Below are positions 11,846-24,160 of a DNA stretch of 64,000 bases, in pieces. Each line of letters opens with the position of its first letter. Positions within the stretch are counted from its first letter, which is position 1. The stretch comes from Erigeron canadensis (lineage: Eukaryota; Streptophyta; Magnoliopsida; Asterales; Asteraceae): positions 20,834,501-20,898,500 of the forward strand of contig NC_057761.1 of the NCBI RefSeq assembly GCF_010389155.1. The letters are read 5' to 3'. The position numbers and the translations under genes are program-made. The notes below the pieces were generated by a model. That model had not been told where the DNA came from. It saw only the letters and a list, made by a program, of their open reading frames with translations, and ran no database searches.

Positions 11846-14510
11846 TCAACTCAAAAAGGGAACATGTTAACCGGTAGACTGACTATTTTGTTACATATTG
11901 CTAATTGAACCCATCAAACCATATTTGTTAATGTTTTATACTCATATTAAAAAGCTTTTGAAATAAAAATGATTTTTTTACAGTGACAATTTCAACCAGC
12001 TTACTTTTAAGTTGTAACTAGAAAGAAATTTGGTTAACTGAGTTTTAATAGGTTGTGTGATGCAATCAAACTCTCTTATGGATTATGTACTTAAATCAAG
12101 GCATTAATATTAAGTTGTAAAAAAAGGTTTAATGGTTAGCACCTCATATATCTGGCCCGTTATCATGATACTTTCACCTATTTACACAAATACCCCGACA
12201 ATTTCCACTTTTGAGCGTGTACTAACCCTGGGGAGGACAAGGATGTAAAGGATTGTAGATCGAATATATATTTTTTAAATTACTTTGAATGGTATTTTTT
12301 TAACCTTATTTTCTATCTTGTTTAGAAGTTTCAAATTACATTGATGATAATTTTGTTTTTGTTACAACTAACCCCGTGTCTGCAAGTATGCAAATTACTA
12401 TGATAGCATTTGCGGTTTTATCTAGAACATCTACTGCTAGTTCTATTTTGCCAATCAATGGCAAAACTTTTTGATGAATACCATCTTCACCCGAGTCTTT
12501 AACGAACAAAACGATCTCAGCCAATCATTATCCTGACCTGAATTTATGAAGATCATATATTGGTCTCGGCCCCAACCAAATGCCCCTTCATTTGTTGAAA
12601 GAGTTCCATCCATTCAAGTCTAGTATGTGAAAATAGATTCACCTTTGAGGATCAAAGATTTCTTTGAGATAATTTCTAATGGTGCTTGGATTTCATGTAT
12701 TGAAACTCTTACAAATTCATTTGCATTCGCGACATGTATAGATACCATCAAAGAGAAGCATGTTTAGACTTAAGAGTTTTATATTAACACAAAATTCCAA
12801 CATTCTACTGTAAATAAATTTACCCAAATTCAAATCCAAGTGACACCATCATTAAGATACAGGTTTACGCTTACAAATTAATCCATTTACTTATAGTTTG
12901 CCATGGATGTTTGCTATGATTATATTCTCACTTAATTACTTATATTGGTTACAATTCAGTTTCTGTCAAATTAATAATTTGTTCAATGTTTTGGAAATGG
13001 TCAAAGGAGAAAACAACGAACAATTCTTGCTATCATAAGTGGCAAAAGTTGCGGCTCTAGCCAACAACTTTTTTAACATCTAGAGTAATATACACAGTCG
13101 GTTTCAACCCCCGGATTAGAATTACTTATTTGAGAAAAACGAGTACAAAAGTATTCCATCATTAAAACAATACTTAGAAATTAATTGAGAATTGAAATAG
13201 CAGAAAACCACCTAAGAATACACATACAGAGATCAAAATTCTGGCAAAGTCCATCGAAAATTTAAGTGTTAAATACTGCAGCCATCGTTATTGACCGTCG
13301 TTAACATTGATATGTATGTGGCCACGGGTTCTTGAAAGACTTTGTACCATGTATAGCTCCAAGTCTACTGTTAAATTCTTGATCATGACACAGCAGTCAC
13401 AGGCATTAGCTGTCAATAATAGGAGTAACACGTTATGGACCAACAAGTTTTTTCAGTATGTGGCCACTGGCCACCATCTCTTGAAAGACTTCCAAGTCTA
13501 CTTTTAAATGTCTTGTGGACTCGATTCAATATCAACCTAACATAAGAGACAAATCTTATTTTAAGTAATTTAAGCAAAATTTTGGTTATTGAAAGAAAGT
13601 TTACGTATTTAACACTGCAGTCAAGAAACAACCATTGACCGACATTAACATGTTACTATGACCCAAACAAGTTGATATGTATGTGGCTACTGACTTTTGA
13701 AAGACTTGGTACCACACATGACTCCAAGTCTACAGTTAAGTTCTTGATCATGACAATTGTGCAATTCATGAATACAAATAAGTTTCCTAAAAATACTCCA
13801 GTCCACAAATGTTGGTTGATAATAATAGGAGCAACACGTTACGGGCCCAAACAAGCTTTTTCTGCATGTGGCAACCATCACTTGAAAGACTTCGTGTGAT
13901 CCCAAGTCTACTATTAAATATCTTGTGGACTCGAGTCGATATCAAACAAGTTTCACACATATGGCACAAGGAACACCAAAGCCATGATCAAATTTAACAT
14001 ACACTCAGTATTAATATTACTCCTTATTCAGTTTAATCAAATTGACTAAATATAGAAACTGCTTTTTTACAGCAAAACAAATATACATATGTTTCGTATA
14101 ATAAAAAGAACAGATATATGTTTTGTATACCCTATTTCTGGTTTTACTTGCAAGTAGCAATTTCGACCAATTTACTTAGAATTGGTCAGATTCCAAATAT
14201 TTTTCTGCTCAAATTGGTTAAGCCAAATCTAAATACAACTGAAATGAATCAAGGGGTCAAAAGTCATCCGCCATGATGTGTTAAAAAGCAAAAAAGATTA
14301 TAAATCACTTTATGAAAGAAGTCAAGATTATTGATATGAGGCAGAGTTTTTGTAATCAATAACTATACACCGATATTTATAAACTAAAAGGTGCTTGTAG
14401 GCTGGCCCAGTAGCCAACGCAATTGGTTTCAACATTCAACCTGCAAATAAGATTTACCAATTTAACCCAAACCCATTATAAGCTGGCTGCAAGAAAACAG
14501 TAGTAGGTAC
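11846..14510. repeat. Segmental-duplication unit B: CAR tail, flank and receptor-upstream copies
   Basis: 11850-12170 follows CAR intron 2 (2795-3130). CAR exon 3 is missing except its last codons at 12239-12260. 12290-12960 follows 3550-4060. 13310-13545 and 13672-13945 are two copies of the LRR receptor upstream region (compare 18185-18384). 14400-14510 follows the intron next to an ABCD1 exon (compare 57140-57284). No intact gene. Confidence 0.65.
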
Positions 14511-15740
14511 CTGTGATGATGTAATAACCGTGATGATCATGTGCATGCAGGTAATGGTGCTCTTCAACATTTGAAGCACTAGAATGAATGAATGATTAAA
14601 ACAGGAAATTAATACATAGAAACAAAATTTGGTAATGAACTCTTTTTATGTGTGGAAATTATGTCTGCTTACTTAACGCCTTCATCAAGGACGCAAAATT
14701 ACCAAGGCTTGTGAAAGAATAATCGGGCCTTAAATAAAGGAAAAAATTACAAAGCTGAACATATAGATTGGTACATTATCTTATATAAAGATGCCATGAT
14801 CAAGGGTTTAAAAGAGAAGCTTACAATGCCGGATCTCTGTTGTTCCCCAAGAGAAAGGATGTCTTCCCAGCTTTTCCCTGGAAATACATCTTGCTAGATG
14901 CATATCCAGAATATTTGCGTCAACACTATCGTTTAGCCCTGGAAATATATCATAAACAATTGACACAATATCTTTATTATATTGAAGCACTTCGACAACA
15001 CATATGAAGCCATCACACTATCACAGATGAGCATCTCAGCCCATTTACTTGAGAAATGAGAATGGGTCGAGTTTGGGAACAAAAACTAACTAAACTGATG
15101 GTCTGATGGAGCAAGTCATATGGGTTGATAGTCACCATATGTATTAAGTCAAATATTATGAACCTCAAACTATATTACTGCTATAGCTTTTTAAAAACCA
15201 TAACTATTTATATTACTTAATACTTGGTCAACTCAACCTAAAAATCCCTTTATAACCCCCTTAAAGAAATTACTTATTCCAGCTAGAATTCATCTTGAAA
15301 ACAATATTAACTGTTGTATAATGAACTCCTTTGGACACGTTACGCAACCGTCTCGACCCAGCCATTTTCCCACCTCAAGAAGAAATAGAAAAGATAAGCA
15401 AAAAACAAAACTCACCTTCTCGATACAAACTTAATGCCCTCTTTTCTGGTCTTGTGTGATAATCTAATCTCGCAATGTTCCTAAACATGTATACGGTAAT
15501 TTATTCTCGTAATGCATCCTCTGACAATAGGCCAAAGACCACGGAGAACCCTGAACACAGAACTTTTCCCAATACATTTGCACCTTCAAGTTTATGTTTG
15601 AATTGTCAGAAAAATGTACAATACTATAAACAATATATTTTTCCTAACCAGTAAGAAGAAGGCTTTTATGTGGTACCTTAATCGCATGTTAATTTCCTTG
15701 CTAACAGTAATGTCATCTCTGAAGCCCAATTCGACCACTA
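14511..15740 (-). pseudogene. ABCD1-like pseudogene fragment (C-terminal ATP-binding half)
   Basis: Minus-strand blocks match the intact exons at 57.2-59.5 kb in the same order: 14511-14578 (post-Walker-B exon), about 14673-14728 (Walker B exon), about 14824-14941 (ABC signature exon), 15417-15590 (Walker A exon) and 15645-15740 (preceding exon). They carry internal deletions: the 15417-15590 block lacks a central part of its counterpart, and the signature exon is rearranged. It cannot encode a working domain. It belongs to duplicated unit B. Confidence 0.75.
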
Positions 15741-17139
15741 CCATTAAGATTCTTATGCTGGGTAACCTTAACTAAAAAATCTTTCCCACCATCATTAACC
15801 AAAAGAATAAATTATTAACCAAAAGAATAAATCATTTCTTAATGTCATCAACTAAATTGTGAAACTGAATTCGGGATACTTTTAGGCAACTCACCATCAT
15901 TAACCAAAAGAATAAATCATTGGCTAGCAACCTTCTAGGGATGCAGCCAACAAGGGTCAAAACCTTGGGTACAATCACACCAAGGAAAGCTTTTTGTACA
16001 GACAATCCAACCTATACAACTAGAGCAGAGATAACAACATATGCAAAAACTATATTGGCAATACAACAGCTGAAATAACAAAAATTCTATTCAAAATAGG
16101 CCTATTATTCGGAAATAAAAAAAAACCATCAATTGTGATCAGGGAAACTAACAAAACCACCCAGAGGAAATGCTCTTAAAGAATACTCAGCATTTTAGAA
16201 CTAAAGTTAGATAAATTAAGCCCAAAACTAATAGCAAATTTACATACATGAACTCCTGAAGTGAAGCATCTTAAAAAAGACCACTTTCGTGAAAAACTAT
16301 AGTTGCTGTACTGACACAGTTTCATGTACAGATTGTGCGCTTTCAAACCCACCAACACTAAAGTCACTCGGATAATGCTTATGTTCGGGGTTCAAGGCTC
16401 TCCATGGTCTTTGGCCTTTTGTATGACCATTAAGCAAAATAATCATTAGCAAAAGTAGAGTTAGATCAAATTGTCACTCTCGTGAAAACTAATTATTAAG
16501 TAAAAGCAGTTGCATAATGAATGAAATATGTTAAGTTGATTTAATAACAACCAAGACACCAAATAGACCTGTGAGGCTGTGACTCAATCAAATCTGCCCT
16601 CCTCCTTATAACTCCCAAAACAAAATAACAACTAAGACACCAAATAACAGATAGCTTGAAAGATGACACGATAGCAAAAAATTACCCAATACCTTGAAAC
16701 CTCTGAAGAAGCTGAAAACAACCAAAAAAGACACATCCTACTTTAAAAGGTTAGAGAGATCACAACTTTTGCTATTGATAGAAAGTTTACATGATTAACA
16801 CTGCAGCCAACAACCATTGACCAATATTAACATGTTATTATGACCCAAACAAATTGATATGTATGTGGGCACTGGCTCTAGAAAGACGTTGTACCATTCA
16901 TAACTCCAAGTCTACTGTTAAATTCTTGATTATGACCATTGTGACCCACAAGCTTTTTCTGTATGTGGCCACCATCTCTTGACTGACTCCAAGTCTACTA
17001 TAAATTATCTTGTGGACTATGTCGATATCAACCTAAGTAAACATTCATAAAATCTAAGGCATGCGGTGTTATATTTATTCCCCACTCCCCCTGTATCTTA
17101 ATTATACAACATCTACTCTATCTTAATAATTACTCCAAA
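15741..17139. repeat. Flank and first unit of a 1.27-kb tandem duplication
   Basis: 15741-16019 is AT-rich with a short repeat, ATCATTAACCAAAAGAATAAA, seen near 15790-15840 and again at 15897-15917. From about 16020 the sequence aligns with 17285 onward: ABCD1-related or intron-like sequence, a 30-40-bp piece of the ABCD1 Walker A exon in inverted (plus) orientation at 16384-16432, then the receptor upstream region at 16855-17139. Confidence 0.6.
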
Positions 17140-17262
17140 ATGAAAACCACTAACTTTATTGTCAATCTTACAATATTATACATGTTCTTTCAAACATATT
17201 GCACAAGCAGCAACAATACCACAATCACAGCTTCTTCAAACGTAACATGTATCCAAAGAGAG
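17140..17262 (+). pseudogene. Truncated 5' end of an LRR receptor-like protein gene
   Basis: ATG at 17140 opens a frame that parallels the first 40 residues of the receptor gene at 18385: MKTTNFIVNLTIL versus MEATNFIVNLTIL, a signal peptide, then VTCIQRE. After about 17262 homology stops and the frame soon meets a stop. The break coincides with the end of the first tandem unit, so the duplication junction removed the rest of the gene. Confidence 0.75.
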
Positions 17263-17284
17263 CGACAATCTAATAAATACAACT

Positions 17285-18316
17285 TGAGCAAAGATAAATA
17301 ACATATGCAAAATTATATTTGCAATCACACCAGCTGAAATAACAAATATTATCCAAAATAGGCCTATTTTAATTCATCATCAATTTGGAATTTGGGATAT
17401 CACTATCATGATCATTATCAGGAAAACCAACAAAGACACCTAATGGAAATGCTCTTAAAGAATACTCAGCATAACTGGCATTAAATTTAGCTTAAATAGG
17501 CCTAAAACCAAAAGCAAATTTACTTACATGAATTCCTTGAAGTCAAGCACCTAAAATAAGACCACTTTCATGAGCAACTATAATTGCAGTTTAAATCGAC
17601 ACAGCTTCAAGTACAAAACCCACCAAAACCAAAGCCTACTAAAGACTGACACAACTAAAGTTTCGTGTTCAGGCCTCTCCGTGGTACTTGGCCTATTGTC
17701 ACCACCAAACTTGGACCAATACACCAAGCCTTGGACCTGCAACACAATGAAATCTGTCATCCTCGTGACTCTCAAAACAAAATAAAAACTGAGACACCAA
17801 AGAAAGATGACATGATGGCAAAGAAATACCAGTCCAGAAGACACAACAAAAATTTAACTGGGAGATTAAAATTTTGGCTATTGATAGAAAGTTTACGTGT
17901 ATAACACTGCATTCAAAAATCATTGACCGACATTAACATGTTCTAATGACCCAAAGAAGTTGATATGTATGTGGCCACCGGATCTTGAAAGACTTTGTAC
18001 CAAGTCTTTCAAGTTGATATGTATGTGGCCATTCATGAATCCAAGTCTACAGTTAAATTCTTGATCGTGACAATTGTGCAATTCATAAATACAAATTATT
18101 CCAAAACACAGCAGCTAACAAGCATTGGCTGGCCATAATACGAGTAAACACGTTATGGACCCATAAGCTTTTTGCCTTTTTCTGTGTGTGGCCACTATCT
18201 CTTAAAAGACTTTGGGTGATCCTTGACTGGCTCCAAGTCTACTATGAAATATCTTGTGGACTCAAGTTGATATCTACCTAAGTATACGTTCATAAAAGAT
18301 TTTAAGGCATGCTGTG
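17285..18316. repeat. Second unit of the 1.27-kb tandem duplication
   Basis: Aligns with 16020 onward over its length. It contains the second inverted ABCD1 Walker A exon fragment (17662-17700) and two partial copies of the receptor upstream sequence (17960-18060 and from 18185). It leads directly into the intact receptor gene. No gene of its own. Confidence 0.6.
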
Positions 18317-18326
18317 TTATATATAT
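18317..18326 (+). promoter_or_regulatory. Probable TATA box of the LRR receptor gene
   Basis: TTATATATAT lies about 60 bp upstream of the ATG at 18385 in sequence otherwise shared by all copies of the receptor upstream region. Position and sequence fit a plant TATA box; no transcript evidence. Confidence 0.45.
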
Positions 18327-18384
18327 GCCCCATTCACCTGGTATCTGAATTATACAACATCTACTCTATCCTAATTACTCCAAA

Positions 18385-21300
18385 ATGGAAGCCACTAATT
18401 TTATTGTCAATCTTACAATATTATGCCTGTTCTTTCAAACATATGGCGCAAGCAGCAGCAACACAGCTTCCTCAAACGTTACATGTATCCAAAGAGAGTG
18501 GCAAACACTGCTTTTATTCAGACAAGGCTTCACAAACCAGTCGAATTGGCTTTCAAGATGGACCGGATTGGAATGTTGTGCGTGGCAAGGAGTTGTATGT
18601 GACAGGAAAACCGGTCATGTTGTCAAACTTGATCTCTCTTCCAATGGTATCAACTCCACCATCCCCGTTTGGTTATCAAACCTTACTCGCCTCGTGCATC
18701 TAGACCTTAGCTATAACAGCTTCCATGGGGGAATTCCAGATTCTATTGGAAACTTAAGCTCTCTTTCTACCATCAACCTTTCCAAAAATCAATTGTCTGG
18801 TCCAATACCAGATTCTATTGGAACCTTTAGCTCTCTTTCTTCCATGGACCTTTCATACAATCAATTGTCTGGTCCAATACCAGATTCTATTGGAAACTTA
18901 AGCTCTCTTTCTTACATGGACCTTTCATTGAATCAATTTTCTGGTCGAATACCAGATTCAATTGGAAACTTGAGCTCTCTTTCTGACATGGACCTTTCAC
19001 GGAATCAATTGTCTGGTCGAATACCTCCCTCACTTGGTGGCCTATCATCTCTAACAGACCTCTCTCTTTATGGTAATGAATTGAATGGGAGCATACCTGA
19101 AAGCATTGGACTACTCACCAGCCTACAAACTCTCGATCTTGCTCTTAATCAATTGAGAGGGGTTGTTTCTGAAATTCACTTCACCAAACTCTACAATCTC
19201 ACCGACTTGGAGTTGTCTGGTAATACATTGATAACGTGGAACGTCAGCCGTCATTGGATTCCCCCCTTCCAATTGCAGACATTGGTCGTCATTGGCTGCA
19301 ACATGGGACCCCAATTCCCAAACTGGCTTCAAACACAAACACATCTTGAATATTTACTTCTTAGAAATTCGAGTATAAGAGAAAGCATACCAGAGTGGTT
19401 TCACAACATCTCCTCTCATCTTGAAGTATTGGATCTGTCCGACAACGAGATCGGACCCCAATTCCCAAATATTCAAACATCAACTGATCTTGAAGTATTA
19501 CGTCTTAGAAATTCGAGTATAAGAGATAGCATACCAGAGTGGTTTCAAAACATATCCTCTCAGCTTTATATCTTGGATCTGTCCGACAACGAGATCCATG
19601 GAAATCTGCCACGAATAAATACGAACAACACAGGTATGCAATTACTGGATAATACTGTAACTTTTTATTTTTGCAACATAAGGTGCGGAATATATAAGAA
19701 GAATCTATATCCTAATATAGTTTGATTGTAATTAACAACAATGATTATCCTAATTATAGTATAATTACAATTACTAATAACAACAATATTACAATTAATT
19801 GACTGCAATTAAATAATATAAAGTAACACATTATTAATCTAAATGTTGTAACCTCTCTAACTTCCTGATATATTTTGTTATCAAATAGACATTATAAAAT
19901 AAAGTATTAATTATTATTAAATTGGGTTAAAGTGTAAATTGATGATGAAAAACCAAAAAGTGTAAATTTATTACTTTTAAAATGGGCTAAAGTGTAAATT
20001 GGTGATGAAAAACCAAAAGGTGTAAATTAATCTAGACATGTGTTGATTTAATTAATTTTCAGAAGTTGAAGGTTGTAATTAGTCAATTGAGGTTATGTTA
20101 GTTGTCTTTTAGTATATACTAGATTTATGTTTGTGGCAAATACATAGGTTGTTTATAACATTTTCAAGATAAAAATAATTGATAAATTTGTAATTTAAAT
20201 GGTAAAAATGTAGGTAAAGAAAAGTCAAAAGATTATAATTATAGATATGTAAACACATATATTGTAAGTTTTAATAATTAATAAAAAAAAAAGGTTTACA
20301 AATAATATGTTTAAAATTTTATAATTAGTTAAATGATGAAAATTAAAAGTTTCTCAAGTTGATGGCTACAAAATAAAATTCCTATAATTTAGGAATTTCG
20401 TGAGGATAATGGAAATCAAAAAAGTGTAAATTAGTGAAAATTTTCTCTAAAATTATATTTAATAATATAAATGCAATACAAGAACATTGACGAAAGCGTT
20501 TAACTTGTTCAAGCATCAATATCATGTCAAGACTTGTTATTGTATTTGTTTTCTTAACAGTACATTTAAATAAATATGTTGTAGTTTTGTTTGTCGTATT
20601 TGTATTTCATAAAAGTTTTGAATTATATAAAAATAATATAAAATAAAATAATGATATAATTATTAATTAGTATTAATTTAAATGTTGTAACCTCTCTAAT
20701 TTTTAGATATATTTTTTTTATTCGATAGACATTATGGAATAAGGTATTTATTATTATTAAATTTGGAAGTGTAAATTCGTGATTGAAAATCAAAAAGCGT
20801 AAATTGATTATTTTTAAATAGGGTTAAAGTGTAAATTGGTGATACAAAACCAAAAAGTGTAAATTGATTATTTTTAAATAGGGTTAAAGTGTAAATTAGT
20901 GATAGAAAACCAAAAAGTGTAAAATGAATTTTTTTAAATAGGGTTAAAATGTAAATTGGTGATGAAAAACCAAAAAGTGCAAATTAATTTAAACATGTGT
21001 TGATTTAATTAATTTTGAGAATTGAGGATTATGATTGGTCAATTGAGGCCAAGTAAGTCGCCTTTTAGTATATATATATATATATTGAGGTAAAGTAAGT
21101 TGTCTTTTAGCATATATAAAGATTGGATTATATATCTTTTCTTTACCAATGATAACATTTTATAATATCTCGACTCCTTATTTTATAAGTACCACAAGTT
21201 TTTTACTTTTATTATTATCCATTACTTTTATTATATCATAGTTTTTTTAATAAGATATTTGTTCTTTTATATCTATTATATTGTATCTTAATAGGATTGT

Positions 21301-22135
21301 TAAAATATTCTATAATACAGCTGCATAGAATATTAATATACAATGCAACCAATGTATTTTTTTTATTAAGTATCTTTATATTTTTAATTTTTATGATTAC
21401 TTTAATAATGTTATTAAATAAATTGTTATTGTTTAAGTAGTTTTTCTTATTAACCAACTTATGAGGTAAAAATAATTTATCATTTTTAGTATTAGGTTAT
21501 TATTATGTGAATGTTGTATATAGTTTTTATGTGGAGATATATTTTGGATTATTAATCTTATTTTTAACTAATAGTTATAGTTTTTATTACCATACAACGT
21601 ATGGTGTTTAATCTAGTTAATAAATATATTTAAAATATAATAATTTTAGCTTTCCCTCTTAATTAATTTTTTTAGAAGTTGTTTATTTTTTAGTAGTCAC
21701 TTATATATATATATATATATATTATAATAGTTAAAAAATATGGTTTTTATATTACCCTTATTAAAAAAAAATAATCATGCTACTACTTTCTCCAACTTAT
21801 TACCACTCATGATGTCGTACATCGTGAGGCATAAAACCTTCTAGTTAAATTTATTCAATCATTGTCTTAAACTATTATCAATGAGAAAACTAGATATATG
21901 TTTTTTTCATTTTCATTTAGCGGGTTTTACCAACTGCCGACAAACATTAAAAGTATGTTTTACTGGTTTTATTTTTTTATATAGTTTTATAACAAAGATT
22001 TGTTGAGCTAGAACTTGTCTATTTATATACTTTTCCGTCCCATTTTAAATGTAAGAGTTTTACTTTGTATATCTTTTTTCTTCCGACTTTGAACGTTAAT
22101 ATTTTTTTTTGTAAAATATAACACTTGATAAATAA

Positions 22136-22166
<31 letters not shown>

Positions 22167-23785
22167 AAAGTGAGTATGAGGCTGTTATGCAGGGATGAAA
22201 AACCCCTCACATACCAATATTTTAATATTTTGAATAAATGTTTGGCCCCCATGATTTTATGGTTTAAAAAAAAGGTATGTGAAGGGTTTTTGACCCAACT
22301 TAGGTGTCTAACAGCCTTATAGTCCCTTCTCCCATATATATATATATATATATATATCAATAGATAGAGCTTTCATGACCTACTAAGTAGAACAAACAAA
22401 AATATTAACGGTCAAAGTTAAAAGAAAAAACTTAAAATGTCAAATAAGGACGTTTAAAATGAGATGTAGGGAGTTAAGTTATAAATGGACTAATGATTAC
22501 CCCAATGCTAATCCAACCCAACTTGTCTTATAACTTTTAGCTCGACTGATGACTTCCTTATTCCAAGCCAGGTATTCAACTTGTTGCTCTTGGGAAAAAC
22601 CGTTTCACCGGAAGACTCCCAACACATTTATGCAAGCTATATTCTATAATAGTGTTGGATTTATCGCATAATAATTTTTTTGGAATTCTTCCAAGCTGCT
22701 TGGGGAGCATGAGTACCTTGCGAGTGATGGATCTTACAAGTAACAATATGACGGGTAATATTCCGAATTCATTAGGTTCTCTATCACTACTTGAGTCAAT
22801 ACACTTGCACAACAACAAATTTAAGGGTAGTCTCCCAGTGTCTTTACAGAATTTGAAAAGCTTGGTCACCATGGATTTGGGGAATAATTTGTTGACAGGT
22901 AATATCCCTCTTTGGATTGGAAAAGAACTATCAAAACTTAAAATCTTGAATCTCCAATCAAACATGTTCATGGGTATGCTTCCTCTTGAACTATGTGAAA
23001 TCAAAACTCTTCAACATTTAAACCTGGCAAATAATGTAATAAATGGAAGTATCCCTCATTGCTTTCGTAACTTAACTGGTATGATCAAGGGTGATATCGA
23101 GTTACCACAAGAAAGTGATGAATTGTATGAAGAAAATATTGAAGCTTGCATAAAGGGCATTCAACTAAAGTACACTAGCACAATTCGGTTTCTCATATCC
23201 ATAGACCTCTCAAGCAACAAAATTATTGGTGAAATTCCTGATGTGTTGATGAACCTCAAAGCATTAACAAATTTGAATCTTTCGAGAAATGAATTGAGTG
23301 GACATATTCCTACAATGATCGGAAATCTAACGTCAATGGAATCATTAGATTTGTCGATGAACAAGTTGTCCGGTCCCATTCCTCCAAGTTTAGCTAGCTT
23401 GAACACTCTAGAGTATTTGAACCTATCATTCAATAAATTATCTGGCTCATTACCAGTTGGAAATCATTTCCAAACTTTTGATGATCCTACTATGTATGAA
23501 GGGAACACCGGACTATGTGGATTCCCACTATTGAGTTGTAAAGAAAACAATTTATTAGACACTCATGTTGGTGATGACAAAGGTGAAAATGGTTCACAAT
23601 GTATCTCATGGTTTTATGTTGGTATGGCCCCAGGATTCATCGTAGGTTTCATGGGACTTATTTTTAGCTTGTACTATATTCGGATTTGGAGGGTAATTTA
23701 CTTTGATGTGATAGAGAATGTTTACATTTTTCTAATGGTTTCATTTATAGTGACTTTCGTTCGACTAAAGAGAAAGTTTTTCTAA
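18385..23785 (+). CDS. LRR receptor-like protein (EIX/RLP type)
   Basis: Two exons, 18385-19633 and 22572-23785, joined by a 2.9-kb GT-AG intron in frame (1 + 2 nt phase), give 820 residues. In order: signal peptide (about 1-22), LRR N-terminal cap with the ECCAWQGVVCD cysteine motif (about 60-75), a long array of plant extracellular LRRs, the GLCGFPL cap near the juxtamembrane region, an acidic spacer, a transmembrane helix (about 767-786) and a short tail with a second hydrophobic patch and no kinase. This is the layout of plasma-membrane receptor-like proteins that sense microbial patterns together with adaptor kinases. Two blocks of recent LRR duplication lie in exon 1. Relatives usually lack an intron here, so the intron may be an insertion. 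Ligand unknown. Alternatively the two exons are separate gene fragments. Confidence 0.75.
21590..21616 (+). mobile_element. Helitron 3' terminus
   Basis: A perfect 6-bp stem with a 3-base loop (CCATAC AAC GTATGG, 21590-21604) is followed by an 8-base spacer and CTAG at 21613-21616, then T. This is a textbook Helitron 3' end. The 5' TC end could not be fixed; a TC after A near 21138 is one candidate. Confidence 0.65.
22150..22345. mobile_element. Foldback MITE-like element in a TA/GA microsatellite
   Basis: Inverted arms: GAGGCTGTTA near 22180 against TAACAGCCTTA near 22308, and AACCCCTCACATACC near 22200 against GGTATGTGAAGGGTT near 22274. It is bounded by (GA)n at 22149-22166 and (TA)n at 22334-22356. 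Superfamily not determined. Confidence 0.5.
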
Positions 23786-24160
23786 TGAGGTATGTGGATT
23801 CACAAACACCATTTGTTTTCTAAATTTATCTATATATAAATTTATTTAAACATATGTTTGATGTTGTGTTTTGACTATTAAATGAATGCAATGTATTTAA
23901 GCATGTGGTTGTTTAATCGAGTATTTAGGGTTCAAAACATTTATAGGTACGAAATTTTGGTAGGGACATTCGGGTCATGAAGCGGATATACTTCAAGACT
24001 ATGCTTGAAGATGCTTGAATTGTATGTTTTATTGAAGAAAAGAGGTTTTTTGATGTTTATTATTGTTTTTACTATAATTTTTAAGAAAGGTAATTTTGTA
24101 TTTCAGTATTAATTTTGTTATAATTATGTGTTTAATAGCGACGCATAGGTTGTGTATTAT
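23786..24160. other. 3' flank of the receptor gene
   Basis: AT-rich sequence likely to include the 3' UTR. No further frame and no obvious element. Confidence 0.4.

Larger units (their letters stand above)
19634..22571 (+). other. Intron of the LRR receptor gene, filled with repeats
   Basis: Very AT-rich. Two related segments, about 19800-20110 and 20640-21080, each contain an array of about 60-bp repeats (GGGTTAAAGTGTAAATTGGT units at 19923-20030 and 20760-20990) followed by ACATGTGTTGATTTAATTAA. TA microsatellites occur at 21070 and 21705, a Helitron 3' end at 21590-21616 and a foldback element near 22150-22345. No coding is seen. Confidence 0.6.
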
